DNA of 64,000 bases, taken from contig JAWUZG010000029.1 in NCBI GenBank assembly GCA_036785705.1, forward strand, positions 15,205,501 to 15,269,500. Reading direction: 5' to 3'. The stretch is from Acanthornis magna (taxonomy: Eukaryota > Chordata > Aves > Passeriformes > Acanthizidae). Both the position numbers and the translations under genes were made by a program. Below are positions 12,101 to 25,000 of the stretch, one piece after another; the stretch's first letter is position 1, and every line of letters begins with the position of its first letter. The notes beneath the pieces were generated by a model, which had not been told where the DNA came from, did not search any database, and saw nothing but the letters and a program-made list of their open reading frames with translations.

Positions 12101-14989
12101 TCAAGCAAACATCAATCTGACAACCATGATTAGAATTTTTCAAGTGCTTTGATTCTGTCTTAGAGGAGTTGAAATTTTCTTCTTAAAGCTCAGTAGGCAC
12201 GGTATAAGCAAGTCATCTGATCTTCCTACCAGAGAAAGCTTTGCACATCTCCCAAGCACCATCATAAACCTCTTCAGATTCTTTGCACAAAGAAAAAAGT
12301 ATTTCTTCAAAAATAAACTGTTCATTTGAATTCATAAGTACACACAATTTCTATGTGCAGAAATAACAGACTCAAAGGGACTGACTGACACATTCTCTTC
12401 TCTTGATATTTCTATAGGACAGCAGAATTTTTAAATGCAAGTGCAAATTTATAAAGGAAATTAGTATCTGATAGAAAAACGGCAAGAACCTTGAATACTT
12501 AGAAATATTTTAGCACTTAGGTGCTTCATCACAGAGCACAGCAACAGTACTCACAAAACTACATTTCTCTACATTTGACCACGTGGATCATACTTAGGTG
12601 ACCAGACAAAGTGATGTCCAACAATTGTTTTGGCTACAGGCACAATTCTGCCTCAGAAAAGCTTGTAACAGTGTTCAGGGAGGGCTGAATATTTGCAGTG
12701 AAAGAAAAAAAATTGATATTATGTGTTTAGTTGTATCCAACATTCACTTTCACAGCTGTGTTATACTTGTCCTGATATTTTAAATTGCTTATTCAAAATA
12801 AACAAGAGCAAAACCAAGAAACATTGAGAGACATTTCCTCCCACAGTTTTAGCCATATTTTGTTCTTCATAAGAAGTAATTATTTTTGCATGTAAATCTA
12901 GGAATTTCTAGTCAAATACTCCACACATCTGAGAAATTTAAAAAAAAAAAAAGTCCTTAAAGTCCTTTCCCTGACAAATGTAGATAGAATGATTTACTAC
13001 CACCAGTTTATGAGTTACTTACTTTCCTATTTCTGCAGTTTTAGTTTCTTTTCCTTCCATTATTAATTAAATATTCACAGAGACAAAAAGTTCATAGAGA
13101 TTAGTAGTCAGGAAATTCAGCAGCACTATGGGCAATGTAAAGATTATATAATTTGCATATGAACTCAGAACAATTTACGATGGGAAGTTATCAATCCCAA
13201 AGGTTCCTGTGATGCCAGAGCTTTGCCCTGGTTATGCTGTTTGTGCGGATATGTGCATGTGGACTGACACAGAGTTTAGGAATGTTGGTATTTAACATAC
13301 TCTTTGTGTATATGTACTCATAATGCATGCTTAAAATATTGTACACATAACTACTCTTGTACATATCTGTAAAGTACACTATAAGAAGTAGATGAATTTA
13401 GACAACATAGTTCTTTGAATTGGTACAAACCTTACTTGTGTCCTCAAGAAAATATTATCAGTACAACTACAACAGTGCCATATTATTAAGCATCAGCATG
13501 TATGTTGCTATAACCTAGAAAAGTCCTCAGCTGTGTATGAGCAATCTCAGAGGAACAAAATATTTCATATTCATATCTGTGTGCGATCTTAATGAATCCA
13601 AATATATTCTGAACAGGAGACATTTACCCAAGCACAGCAAATGTATTGTTTTCTTGAATATAGACTTTTCTCAATATACCTTCAGGAAACTGTACTAAAC
13701 TCATTTATGCCTTAAAACTTGAGAAGCAAAATGTAGTCGCATGTATTATTTTCAGAATCAAGGAGACTACAAAACACTGAAAACTTGAAGCTTAATTAGT
13801 TGAGTTTCAAATTCCCTGTTTGAGACTATTAAAAAAAAGAAATAGCCACTTCCTGGAATGGAGAGATACTAAAGTTGAATTATTCTGCTTGAGTAGCTTT
13901 ATAGCCTTCATCACCTTCATTCTGATCAGCAGAATATTCATTCTAATAAGATTTTAGCCTAGGAAAACAGATTCATGCTTTACTTTTTTATAGGCCTGAC
14001 CTTGTTTATAGTCTATACTTCTTTCAGTTTAACCTTGTTGTTGTGAATAGCCGTAAAACAAATGCTGTACTTTTAACAGAAAAAGTGAGTTACTAATGTT
14101 AACACTATTTTCCTGTCAATGAAAAAACATTATTAACATTAATCTTGTCTCCTCGAAAAATCTTATTAAACAGTATTCTAACTTATACTGAGATAAATTG
14201 CTCCCTTTACTGTCTGAATCCTGAAATATTAATGAAGGGCATAATACATAAGTAATTTTTTATCATAGTGTGTGATCCATACCACCGTGGTGTACCAACT
14301 GATCATCTTACCAAAAATGTCAGCATCACTCATTACTGAATTTTTTAATCTATAATTCAGTGGAAAATGTCAGTTTGGCAGGCCAAAAAAGCAAGAGTAC
14401 AATAAAATCACAGAATAATGTCAGAATAGAGAATGTCAGAAAAAAACAAAACCACCACCATCAAAGTAATTAATAAAAGATCATTTTCAGCAGCTCTTGT
14501 GTCCCATTTTGCCATTTACATTAATGCAGCTTGCCGAAGTAAAATCATATATACTGATATACTTACAATTACAGATATATAATTTGTGTGCTATAAAGGT
14601 GGCAAACTCAAAAAATTCCTTTAATGATCCAATTGTTTAAAGAGATGTGAGTGATTCACCCTCAATATGCCAACATGTCACAAGCAAGAGGACAAAGGTG
14701 GTGAACATATTAGCTTTTTTCTATACTTACGCAGAATTTCTGCCTGTGTTTTCAGCCACTACTGAGTGAACACAACTAGACTGATGAAAAGTAGGGCTGC
14801 TGCAGGCATGCCATCAGAGGATAAGGAAACTAAGGTAAAGGCTGGGGTTGCATTTCCAAAGCAAACACCATTCTGTGAGGTATTTCTTGTACAAAGGTCA
14901 AACTGTGCTAAAATAATGATAAAAACACACCACTTGCTAATAATCACAGCAGAGAAGCTTCAGCAGTGGGAAAAATCTGTTCATGGCCT
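9131..14989. other. Unassigned AT-rich DNA
   Basis: Nothing coding or repetitive was recognised apart from homopolymers (A21 at 10714-10734) and small A/C-rich patches near 11530-11565 and 14435-14460. The longest open frames are under 80 codons and are not supported by similarity or splice context. Confidence 0.65.
10714..10734. repeat. A21 homopolymer
   Basis: An uninterrupted run of 21 A, preceded by ACC and followed by TCTAGA. No retroposon body was recognised upstream. Confidence 0.9.
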
Positions 14990-15945
14990 ACAAACCCCTT
15001 AAGGCTCAGCTGAACCCTTGCTTGGATGATTTAACTGGAGTTTAAGCCATACCCTCCTGCCAAGGTGCCTTCTATGTCCCTGTGGTACCAGGTTCCCTGT
15101 TTAATCTCAGGACTGACTCATTGAGCAGCTCAGGCCCTACTGAAGAGGTGGGAGGAGGCTCCCCCATGACATCCCTCTCTGCAATTCTGGCCGGCAAAAT
15201 GAAACAGTCTACTTAAATAATCAAATCTGACCCCAGATCCCTCTCTGCCACCGTGTCCTTGCCGGGGAGTCCCAGTTGTAAGGCAATGTTGCACCACTGG
15301 CCTCCCTGGTCAGGGGGTGCAAGGCAGAAGATAAGAACAAGTCCTCAAGAACCCCATTCTCCCTGCCGTGGCCACCTTTTTCTGTACACCCATCCTTACA
15401 GCAGAAATGGGGTGAAGCAAAAGTGGGGTAGCTGGCGCAGGATCTGTAATCCTCTTACTAGGGCACATAAACAAAGAGCTTGTTTCTGATGCTTATTTGC
15501 CCTCAGGGTCATAAGCAGCACAGAGAAAATGCTTCAGGCAGTGTCTAGACCTACTTGCAGGAGTGCACAGGAGACCTGATATCCTCCTTCTCCAGGCAGG
15601 CTGCCAAAAGTTACCCATGTCTTCAGCTGAGCCTGCACATCTAGGTATTTTTCCATGGAAAAGGAGCCTGCTCAGAATGGATCAAGATGGCACAGCATCT
15701 ACTCAGGCTTCACGTCTGGCAAAAGCTTCTGTGCCCAGTAACAAACATGTATTCTGGGATCCTCATGGTGCTGTCTCTGCAGAGTCACGCTGGGGTCAGG
15801 CACAAAAATATCACAAGTGTCTTCCTAAAGGCCAGTCCCATTACTGTGCTGCTGCAGACAATTGCCTGTTTTACTTACCTCTTAAACCAGGCCTGCTAGT
15901 ACTGGTCTTAACTCAGCACCCTTTTCTTAGCTAGTAAAGGAAATT
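14990..15945. other. Unclassified segment of higher G+C
   Basis: Roughly 950 bp are clearly richer in G+C than either flank, and stop codons are sparser, giving plus-strand open frames of 78 codons (15253-15489) and 123 codons (15563-15934). Their translations show no domain I recognise, and two frames are open over the same bases at 15687-15899. There is no CR1 sequence and no clear TG...CA pair with a target-site duplication. It may be an unrecognised old LTR or other repeat, or a G+C-rich host segment. An imperfect direct repeat (CTCAGCACC... and TTCAGCACC..., near 15913 and 15973) marks its right side. Confidence 0.35.
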
Positions 15946-16146
15946 CATTCTTTAAGTGCTGGGGATTGCAATTCAGCACCTGTTCCTAGCCAATATTCCA
16001 TGTAGAAGTTGTGCTGATTTTCCCACAGAATCAGCATTTTGCTTGCAGTGAACTTTCAATGGAGAAAACAGGATTTCTGACCACGACCACTCACCGGCAT
16101 TCCTAGGACTCCCTGTGCCTCAGAAAATAGCTACAAACAGATGGAC

Positions 16147-16167
16147 ATACACACACCCACACACACT
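16147..16167. repeat. Short interrupted (CA)n run
   Basis: About ten CA-type units with interruptions. It is a short dinucleotide repeat with nothing else notable around it. Confidence 0.8.
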
Positions 16168-16184
16168 CGGTATCAGGTATTTAT

Positions 16185-16700
16185 TTTCATGACACCATGC
16201 AGACCACTGAACAATGCAAATATTATTAGTCCTTATTCACATGTTTGAGTAGGTACATATTTATCTCTACAATGAAAGTGAAGATAATGGGAATATTTCT
16301 GTCATGCGATGTTTCATATTGCAAATTGAAATTCACTGCTTTAAGTAATGTTTCTATTTTCTTAAACCACTGTATTTCATTCTCTAACATAAAGAAACCA
16401 TATGATGTTAAGCGCTATTAGTTTACGTTCCTAAGTTGCACTTCATAAGCAGTTTCCTCCCTTTAATTAAAAATGTGTTTCACTGCTTTAGTTTTGTTCA
16501 TTTTAAGAATTTTCCTTCAGGTGAAGATGTAAATTAGATTTTACCTCCTCAAATTGTATAGGAAGGCAGATTTCTAATTTAAAAACCCTCTAATTACAAA
16601 CTATTAAATTCTAATATTTGAGCACTTAATTATAGAACACATTTACTGATTCCCCTAAGAACCACACTGAAACAAATTCATAAGTAGAACTTAATTGGAA
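16185..16700. other. Possible conserved non-coding stretch (speculative)
   Basis: About 500 bp of AT-rich but complex sequence without simple repeats or transposons. It contains several homeodomain-like TAATTA/TTAATTA cores and an octamer-like TGCAAAT near 16218. The call rests on texture only. It could equally be unconstrained DNA. Confidence 0.12.
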
Positions 16701-19700
16701 ATGTAATATGATTAATAGAAAAACTAGAGATGAAATATGAAGTGGAAATGTGGCTGCTGCCACAGTTACATGATCATGAAAGAAAGTTTAATGTTATAAG
16801 CAAGAAAGAACTTAATCCTCTTAAGTCAAAAATCATCTAATGGTGAGCAGAGTCAGAGTTAGCTCTTGACTTGACAGTTCAGCCAAACGGTTCTGCTGAA
16901 TCTAATTATATTTTGCAAAAAATGATGGGATGATTGTGCTCATAGGCAGATAGCAATCATGGTGGACCAAGGCAGATCCCTAAAGTTCATGAACTAAAGC
17001 AATCTCCTTTAAGACAGTAAAGATTATCTGCTATTGCTAAAAATACTAATTTTAAGTACTTTTTCTAAATATTCTAGCCATCTTCACATGCAAGCAGTTC
17101 TAAATTAATACAATCTGAGTATATTTTCTAAGACTCAAAATAAAAATATCTACAAAGACATGGGAATAAACTGGACACCTGTGGCCACCACAAAAAAAAA
17201 AGGAAAGCATTTCATAAGAAATTAATGGAGTAAAATTAGCATTCCATTTTTGGCAACAGAAATGTTAAATGTGATAATAGTTTAATGATGTTAATCTATC
17301 TCCCGGGATACTTAATTCACAAAAATTACCATGCAAATTATTCTCTGTGAGTTTGTAATAGACTGGAATAAGTGAAGAAGGTTAGCCATAAGGTAGAGAA
17401 TAAAACAATGGAAATGCATGTGGTACCTGAAAGGTCCTCACAGACTTTACCTAGATGGGAACATGCTAAACAGCCAAATCTATGTGGTGACATCTTTCCA
17501 GTCTCACACTACTGCCACCTTTGGCTTGCAGGGTTTGTGCTACATCACAACTCTTCTCTTGGCCACCCAAATTTCCTTGACAAGAGCTATCTGTTACTCA
17601 GGGCTTTCACACTGGGGATTAACAAAAGCAAGGAGACAGTACATGGAAAAATATTAGTCTATTTTTCAGATATTACTAGAAATACGCAAAGACAAATATG
17701 TTGCTTGTCCAACAAGCAGTGCTTGTTGCACTCTGTCTTTAGTCTAAAGAATTTTCATATGCTTTCTTCCCCTTCGCCGCCCTTCACTTGATTTCTTTAG
17801 CTGAACTTAAATAATCTCACTCCCTTTCATCCAGATCTTTTGCCAACAGTTTAATGAAAGTCTTAGCTGTCATACTGAACCAAAATTATAATGAATCCTA
17901 TTTTAAACCTTCCAGAAAGAACTCTTCCACTGAATGCTTCTGACTCCCACATTTCAAACAGCCTGTGTGTCACAAGAGGCTCTTCTCCTTGAAGAGTACA
18001 TCTTGTCACAAAATTGCTTCTGGGAACTGGACAGTCTCTTTCCTGACACAAGTGGAATAACCACTATTACTATAGATTTCACAAACAGTGCTCTCCTGGA
18101 CAATGCTTGACATCAGGATTGCTACTTGAAGCACTTAATCAGGCATTAACTCTATTGCAAGTTTTCTGTTTGAGTCCAGCCGTGTTATTGAATTTTCTGA
18201 TAATCTCTTAATAAGAAATAAATTTTCTGTCACTATTTCCATGCTGAAAAAAGTTAAACTGAGTTCCACTCATGGGGTACTAGATGTAAATTTATATGTA
18301 GGCACTTTCTCTTACAATTTAAAAAAAATGTCACAGTTCTTTCAGAGTGTAAAATGAGGAAAAGTTTTGCAATTCTTTGCTAGAAATAGATTATTTGTTT
18401 CTTCATAAACTCATGCACCAGCAGTCTCAGACAACATTTGGAAGAAATTGCTGGTGTGTATTACTTATTTCATATTTATCTTTCACACTATTAGCTCTGA
18501 GGAATAACAAAATGAAGCAAAACAACTCAGGTAATAAGTAATACACTGATTTGATGTTAGTTTTCATAGGATGTTATCTAAGTGTTATGCCAGTGAAGTT
18601 CAGAATTGCGAAGTTCTTGCTCTTGAAAGTCATTACCAGAGACAGATGGTCTTGGGAGTGGCATGCAGTGACAGTGTTTACTCAGACAAATCTAGTGTTA
18701 AAATTATACCTTAACTGTGCAAAAGAATAATGCTATTTCACACCAATTCTAATCCAGAGTATTAATTATATTAAGTACAACTGTAATTATTACAAAGTAG
18801 TGATCCATCTTCTTTTAACTGTTCAATTAATTTGTGCAGACAAAAAAAGTTCTGTTCCATTAATCTTCTTTTGAAAGAAGATTACACCATGCCAACTCTA
18901 TTTAAATATGCATGCACGTGTCTGGAGAGACATCTGTTACTACAACAAAAGTGCTGCTGTAGGCCTAGATGTAAAATTTGTAATACAAAAAAAAAAGTGC
19001 TATTAAAACACTGGAAGGCCCAGACCAAATTTTGTTATCTGTTTTTGAACCTCTGTCCCACACTGCATTATTTAGAATGGCTGCCAGACTAATTAAAACA
19101 CAGCACTGTATTCATGGTGTCATCAGCTGAGAGATCAGACAACTCCAGGGAAATGCTGGATTAGAGCACAATTGTGAAAAATGGTCCAGATGCACTGGTA
19201 AAACACCTGGTCCATAGACAAAAACTGCCTGAAGAAGAATAGTTTTTATGAACCCAGAAGAATCTTGCTATGGGTGTACTATAGATATGGTATTTCCATC
19301 CCTCTTAACTGTTTCTCATCCGGTTTGGGATTAATGACCAAGGGATATAGGCCACTTTCAATTTGAGAGTTAAAATTCAGAGCAAAAAGGAATTACTGAA
19401 AAGTAGGCAGGGATGATAACAGAAAGGTCCATGCAGATGAAGGGTTTAATCTTGCTTCTGCTCTAAGGTCTTATAAACTACTTAGTATTCAAAGTTCATC
19501 AGATTTGTCCACATGGGCAATTACAACAGAAACACAAAATATGTGGATTCCATCACAGTTTAAGACACAGCCATTTTCTCAGGAATACAATGAATTTCAT
19601 AAACATACACAACAAAGTGTACAAGTAAATAAGATGAAAAATTCCTTACTTTTGCTAATATCTTGACTCTAATAATAGCAACCTTGTGCTGATAAATAGA

Positions 19701-20802
19701 ATGATTTGTTAATACTGAAGATGTATTTAAATTGGTATATTTTCTGTATAGTCATACTGTTCTGATGGTAGCATTTTTGTGAATAAAGAAGAAAAATGAA
19801 GAGATAGGAAAGCCTCAAACATAATGAAAAGTTTGGAAAGAAAGTCTAATTCTCCATACAATATGCTTATAAAAGGTATAAATGGCATACTGCAAAGAAG
19901 GTGTTTAAAGATCCTGCAGTGTTTTTAATCAAAATATATCAATCATTCTTTCTGCCAATAAATTTCTTGTATTCAGTAGAATAATTGCTTTATGAAGAAA
20001 TAATTTGCCTCTCTGAAACTTATCTTCAAGGAAAAATAAATTGAAAAGATATCCAAAGGTTCCTTTATAGGGAGGACCTCTTCCGATTTGCTACCTGAAT
20101 TTCTGCAGTCGGAATTTTCTGAGATATTCTTATTTTTCCAGATAACTTGCTTAGATTATTAATTACATGGGACCTTCAGGAAAGAGATTTCTCTAAATTG
20201 GAAATGCATCTAATCACCTCTGTGGCTGGCTATGCTTACAAGGCTTAACCTTTTCACAGTCTATTCCAAGAATGAACTCATTGATAAGATCAGACTATTG
20301 TGCTTCTGCTATTGAAGGTTAATACAGAACCACACAGGCAATTTCCTCCTCATTTTAATCTGCATTCTGTATTGACACTTAGTAATTCAACATAATAAAA
20401 TGTTACAAAGGATCAACCACCAATGTGGTAGCTTTGCCCTAGTGATGACTACCAGCCAATGCAAATCTAAAATAACAAAAGATTTACCATCACCTACAAC
20501 TCTTGAACTACAGATCTGTGCATTCAACAATGTAAGAAGACACTAGATAGCTTTCTAAAATTGAAAAATAAGGACAACAAAAATAATTTCTATTTTAAAA
20601 AGCAAGGGAAAACGTACTGAATATCTTCACAGTATACTGTATAGAGGCACACATTGCAACAGGTCTGGATCCTGTCTCACAGCCAGCAGAAGTACACTTC
20701 ATCCATAATTCCACTGAAACCCACAGGGGTTTTCTGATGGTAAAAACTAGTTTTTAAAAATTCATAGATTCAAAAGTTATGCATGCTATAAGATCAATTC
20801 TT

Positions 20803-20825
20803 AAAAAAAAAAAAAAAAAAAAAAA
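20803..20825. repeat. A23 homopolymer
   Basis: An uninterrupted run of 23 A followed by GGAAC, the longest homopolymer in the window. No element was identified upstream. Confidence 0.92.
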
Positions 20826-21909
20826 GGAACAGAGAAAACTCGATCCAGCCAAGCAAAAATAAATACCCTGCACTTACTGCATCTACTATTAGTTCCATTA
20901 TAAACAAACATGAAAGACCTCAGGTTATCACTATCTTTCTCCTTCCCCTGGGTCTAGTGCTTAGCACCCCAGTGTCCCAGTACTTCAGAAAGGTAAGTTC
21001 TTCCACAGCAACTATCCAGAGTTTCCAGCTGCCCTCCGGTACATATTTTTCTCTAGTGTACCACATCTAAGATCCCATTGGCTCTGTTATCTCAGAACTG
21101 AGTGACAAGGGTGATCTCAAAATACCAAAGCAGTTTCCTATCATAAGCTGATAAACATTCAAAGTCAATCAATTCAGTACAGAACCACATCTTCAAGTGT
21201 AAAATAGATAATATTTTTGCAAATAAAAGGAAAATTAATGTAATGTTTTACTCAGAGAAGCATGTCTTTGTTCTTACTAGAATGGATGGGAAGAAAGTTA
21301 AAAATAGGAAGACTCTTTCATGTTTCTTTGCACTCTATGAAAAGCGCTCAGATCTTACCTTGTACACCAAATATCAAACTGTAATAAACTGGGTTGCCTA
21401 AATGAAGCATCATTTCACAGCATTGAAGTTGCATTGTTGAGAATAGCAGGCAGTATCAGATCCTTAACTAGGAATAAATTATTTAAGGTCATGGTTTGAA
21501 TGCTCACAGGATATCTTCAATGCCTTAATTGGCATTACTTCCATCAGAAAAATACCAGAAATTTTCTCTGTTCCTCTCATTGGGAAAAAGTCATATTTGG
21601 TGTAATACCTAGTTCAGACTTTTTGTGAAAATTTTCTCGTTCTGGCATTTGACAGAACCCCAGAGAAACTAAAACAGAATTGCTCTTGCAGAGTGTGAAG
21701 GACTAACTGTAACACGGAATAAAAAAAAAAAAATTAAAAAACCTCCTAATCATGTAAATGCACTAAAATAAAATAGTTTTAATATTAAAATAGTATTCAG
21801 TTGAAAATAAGCATAAAATTCTATTACTATACACAAATTTCCCAACATTAATCTCCATTGAAATTCAAAATTATGTAATAGTCTATTTCTTTAAAAGGGG
21901 AAATGAAAG

Positions 21910-22078
21910 AATCATAGAATCACAGAATAGTTTAGGTGGGAAGGGATCTTAAAGGTCATCTAGCTTCAGCCCCCCTGCCATAGCGAGGGACACATTTCCC
22001 TAGACCAAGCTGCTCAAACCCTCATCCAACCCAGCCCTGAACGCTTGAATCACTTCATGATTCTATGAATCTATGAAC
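21910..22078 (-). mobile_element. CR1 LINE 3'-end fragment (5'-truncated)
   Basis: Read on the plus strand, the left end starts with the ATCATAGAATCACAGAATAG type of sequence that is the complement of the CR1 terminal ATTCTATG repeats. It is followed by the typical CR1 3' untranslated region (gggaagggatctt, ccctgccat, gggacac, ctagaccaagctgctcaaa, catccaaccc). The copy is therefore on the minus strand and truncated at its 5' end after about 140 bp, the usual fate of CR1 insertions. Oddly, the right end also carries ATTCTATG-type units in the opposite orientation (22058-22078), so the fragment is bounded by inverted copies of the terminal repeat. Confidence 0.93.
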
Positions 22079-25000
22079 TCTTAGTCTAATGAGGAAGGAT
22101 GAGAAGATCTGAAGAGATTACCTCTGAAACCAGTTACAACCCACCATGGCAAATAACAGTTTTTTCCAATGATATACATAGAAACTTCTATCCTTCAGCT
22201 TACTTTTGAACTGACAACCTCTCCATAGAGAGTCCCTCAGTTCAGGGTGGTCCAGGATAGTACAACTGCAATAAAGCTTAAGGCTTGCACCAAGGACAGG
22301 CTAGGAATCAAAGCTAAAGGGAGAAACAACTTGTTAGAACAGAATGCAGTAATTCCAATGGGAAATATAGTGACTGATAGAAAGCTTGAGCCTCGCTGAA
22401 ACAACACTCTGGGTAGTAAAACAGCCTTTACCACCTTTGTCATGACTATCACCCTAGAATCTTTCTGCTGCTCCTCATTTTTATTGCATTTATTCATTTG
22501 TCCTACTAGTTACATTTAGTTTCAAGTTTTATTTTTTGTTAATTTGGTAATACCAAAAATAAATATAATGAATCAAAAAGAAAAATTATCAATAAACATT
22601 GTCTTGTATGTGTTTACTTGAGTAGTCACATTTACTTATAAATCTTGATCTGGATCTTCTTGAACTTAAACTGATTTAAAAATTTACTTTTTATTTCAGT
22701 CCATGCAAATGAGAATAACTTCAGACAGCATGCTACCCAGGAAGAAATTAATTCAAGCATTTTTCTACATCTTTGTATCATAGCAGGTATCCTGATACTC
22801 ATAATGCTGTGCATATGATTCATACAGAATGCCAGAGAAAGAAAAGGATTTTTAAGCAGTCATGAAAAAAATTAAAGATTGTTATTTTATCATTTACACG
22901 TTAGGCAACAACCTCTAATGAGTGTAGATGGTTGATCTGTCAGTATGCACACTGCCTCTATCTCCAAATATATATTCCATGAAAAATACAGAGGATATAT
23001 TTTCATCAATTAACTGGAGAAATTTTTGAGGAACTTATAATAACATCTTTCTTTTTAGCAGCCACCTACATGCCATTCTCCAATGCAAACAGGAGTAGAA
23101 GTTCTATGAGGACATCTTTTTTTGATAAAAGTTTGAAAATATTTTCCCCATAAATCCTGCCTGACACTTGAATGGGAAGAAGGGGAAATATATTTCTGCA
23201 GACAAGGAACAGTTCCTTAAGAAGCCATCCCTAAATATTATTTATTCACATGGAGGAAAAAAATAGCCCCAGTGAATGACATAAAAGTATTCTTAAAAGC
23301 TGATTTTTTTGTATCCCTCTATCTTTCCACCTTTCTTTGGATCCCAAAGGAAAATTTTCCCTCCTGTGAGAAGGAAATTCTGTTACCAGGTCAGTGAATT
23401 GTAGCTTTCAGTCTGCATTCTGTCATCAGGAGATCCGGATGTCACAAGCAAGAGAGGTGAAAGCCTACTGGCTCAGTAATGACACGAAGAACATGACTCC
23501 TGAGCTTCGGTACCGATGGCAGCTCACCATACACCCATGGGCACAACAACTACCTCCCTCCCTTACCTCTGCCTCCCCTTTGTAAAATGAGAAGGCACTA
23601 ATATTCACTACATGCCCATACAGAATGTTGAGGGCAAACGCAAATAAATGTTATGTGGTCAGAATAAAAATTTGTATTAAACCAATGCCCACAAAACTGG
23701 TTTGGGTTATGTTTGCATAAAGCATTTTAGTCATTCCTAATTCACATCAAGAACATCTTTAAAGGATCAGTAATGTCTGGGCCTGTGTAGGAATGGACTT
23801 TGGATTATATTTTTAGAACTGAAAAGGGAAAAGTCGCTTCATGTAGAAAATGGATTTATAGATACCTAAAGGAGAAAACTGCTTTAGAATTGCATAGTCT
23901 GAGAGTTTTAGAAGCCAAGATCAATGTCTGCACTTCTGAGAATACTTATCTTAATTTACAGCAAGTATGAACAGAACGACACTTGCAACACGCAATATTC
24001 TTTAAAAAAGAAAGAAAGAAAAAGTGACATATCACATTGTGTTTCCAAGACACTGCAGTTCAGCTGAGCACATCTTACTTGGCAAATGCAACCCATCACT
24101 AGCCTTGACAAGAAATTAATGCCAGAGGATTACTTTTTTGTGAAGCGGTGCTGCTGGTTGGAACTGTGGTTCTGTGGTAACTTTCTTTCCTCTTTAAGCT
24201 GATATATGATCCTGCTGCAGACAAGGTTAGTTCTCCCACTCGGCTGAGCAGGCATTATGATTCACAGGGCCAACATCACTCTAAATGAACTCTGATCCAG
24301 CAGTGCTACTGGCAGATCTTACAGCATATATTTGTCTCTTATCCATGTGGTTTGTGCTATAATGTAAATGAATGAAAAAGGAGAACTTCTCCTCAGTCAG
24401 AAAAACTTAAGCTAGCTCTCAGCAGCGTTTTAAGTAATGGAAGTGTGCTGACTTGTCTCTTTAGTATGGGAAGTGATTTTACAAAACAAAATAAGCCTGT
24501 AGATCTTGAATAAAAAACCAAAAAAAAACCCCAAACAACTAAGAAGATAAAGCATTAAAGATGATGACATTAATATGGCTATGTTGTCTTCCAGCCTACA
24601 AATTTAGTCTAAAAGCACTGCGAACATTTCTTTTCATTTAATCTCAAATAGCCAAGTTCCAAGAACAAACAAAAGCTTAGAACAAAGAAAATTGTAGGGG
24701 TGTCAATCATACACCTTATCAACATTCCAAAAATTGCCTGTCTTGATGAGAGCTTCTCCTCAACCTTGCTCTGAAAACAGTACAATTTATTCAAATCTGC
24801 AACCACTGAAAAGTACTGTCAAATTTCCTGAGCTCATTAATAAAAAATTTGAAACGGAAGTAATTTTAGTATCTCCAGTGAAAACATCGTAGATTTAGAA
24901 GAGTGGCTCTGACAGCAGAATATAACTTGATCTGTATTATGCAATTATTGAACAGACAATTGAAGGCTCAAACAAAAAATTTTAAGTGAATATATTTTCC

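Larger units (their letters stand above)
15946..21909. other. Unassigned AT-rich DNA
   Basis: No recognised gene or mobile element. It holds a short CA-rich run near 16147-16167, an A23 run at 20803-20825, and a complex, repeat-free stretch at about 16185-16700. A 139-codon plus-strand open frame (17372-17791) is longer than its neighbours, but a second frame is open over much of it (17418-17657), there is no recognisable domain, and it is therefore not called as a gene. Confidence 0.6.

Noticed and set aside
15563..15934. A 123-codon plus-strand open frame
   Set aside because: It lies in the G+C-richer island where stops are rarer, another frame is open within it, and the translation resembles nothing I recognise.
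17372..17791. A 139-codon plus-strand open frame
   Set aside because: A second frame is open over much of the same bases, no known domain is visible, and no splice or promoter context supports it. It is compatible with chance over 64 kb.
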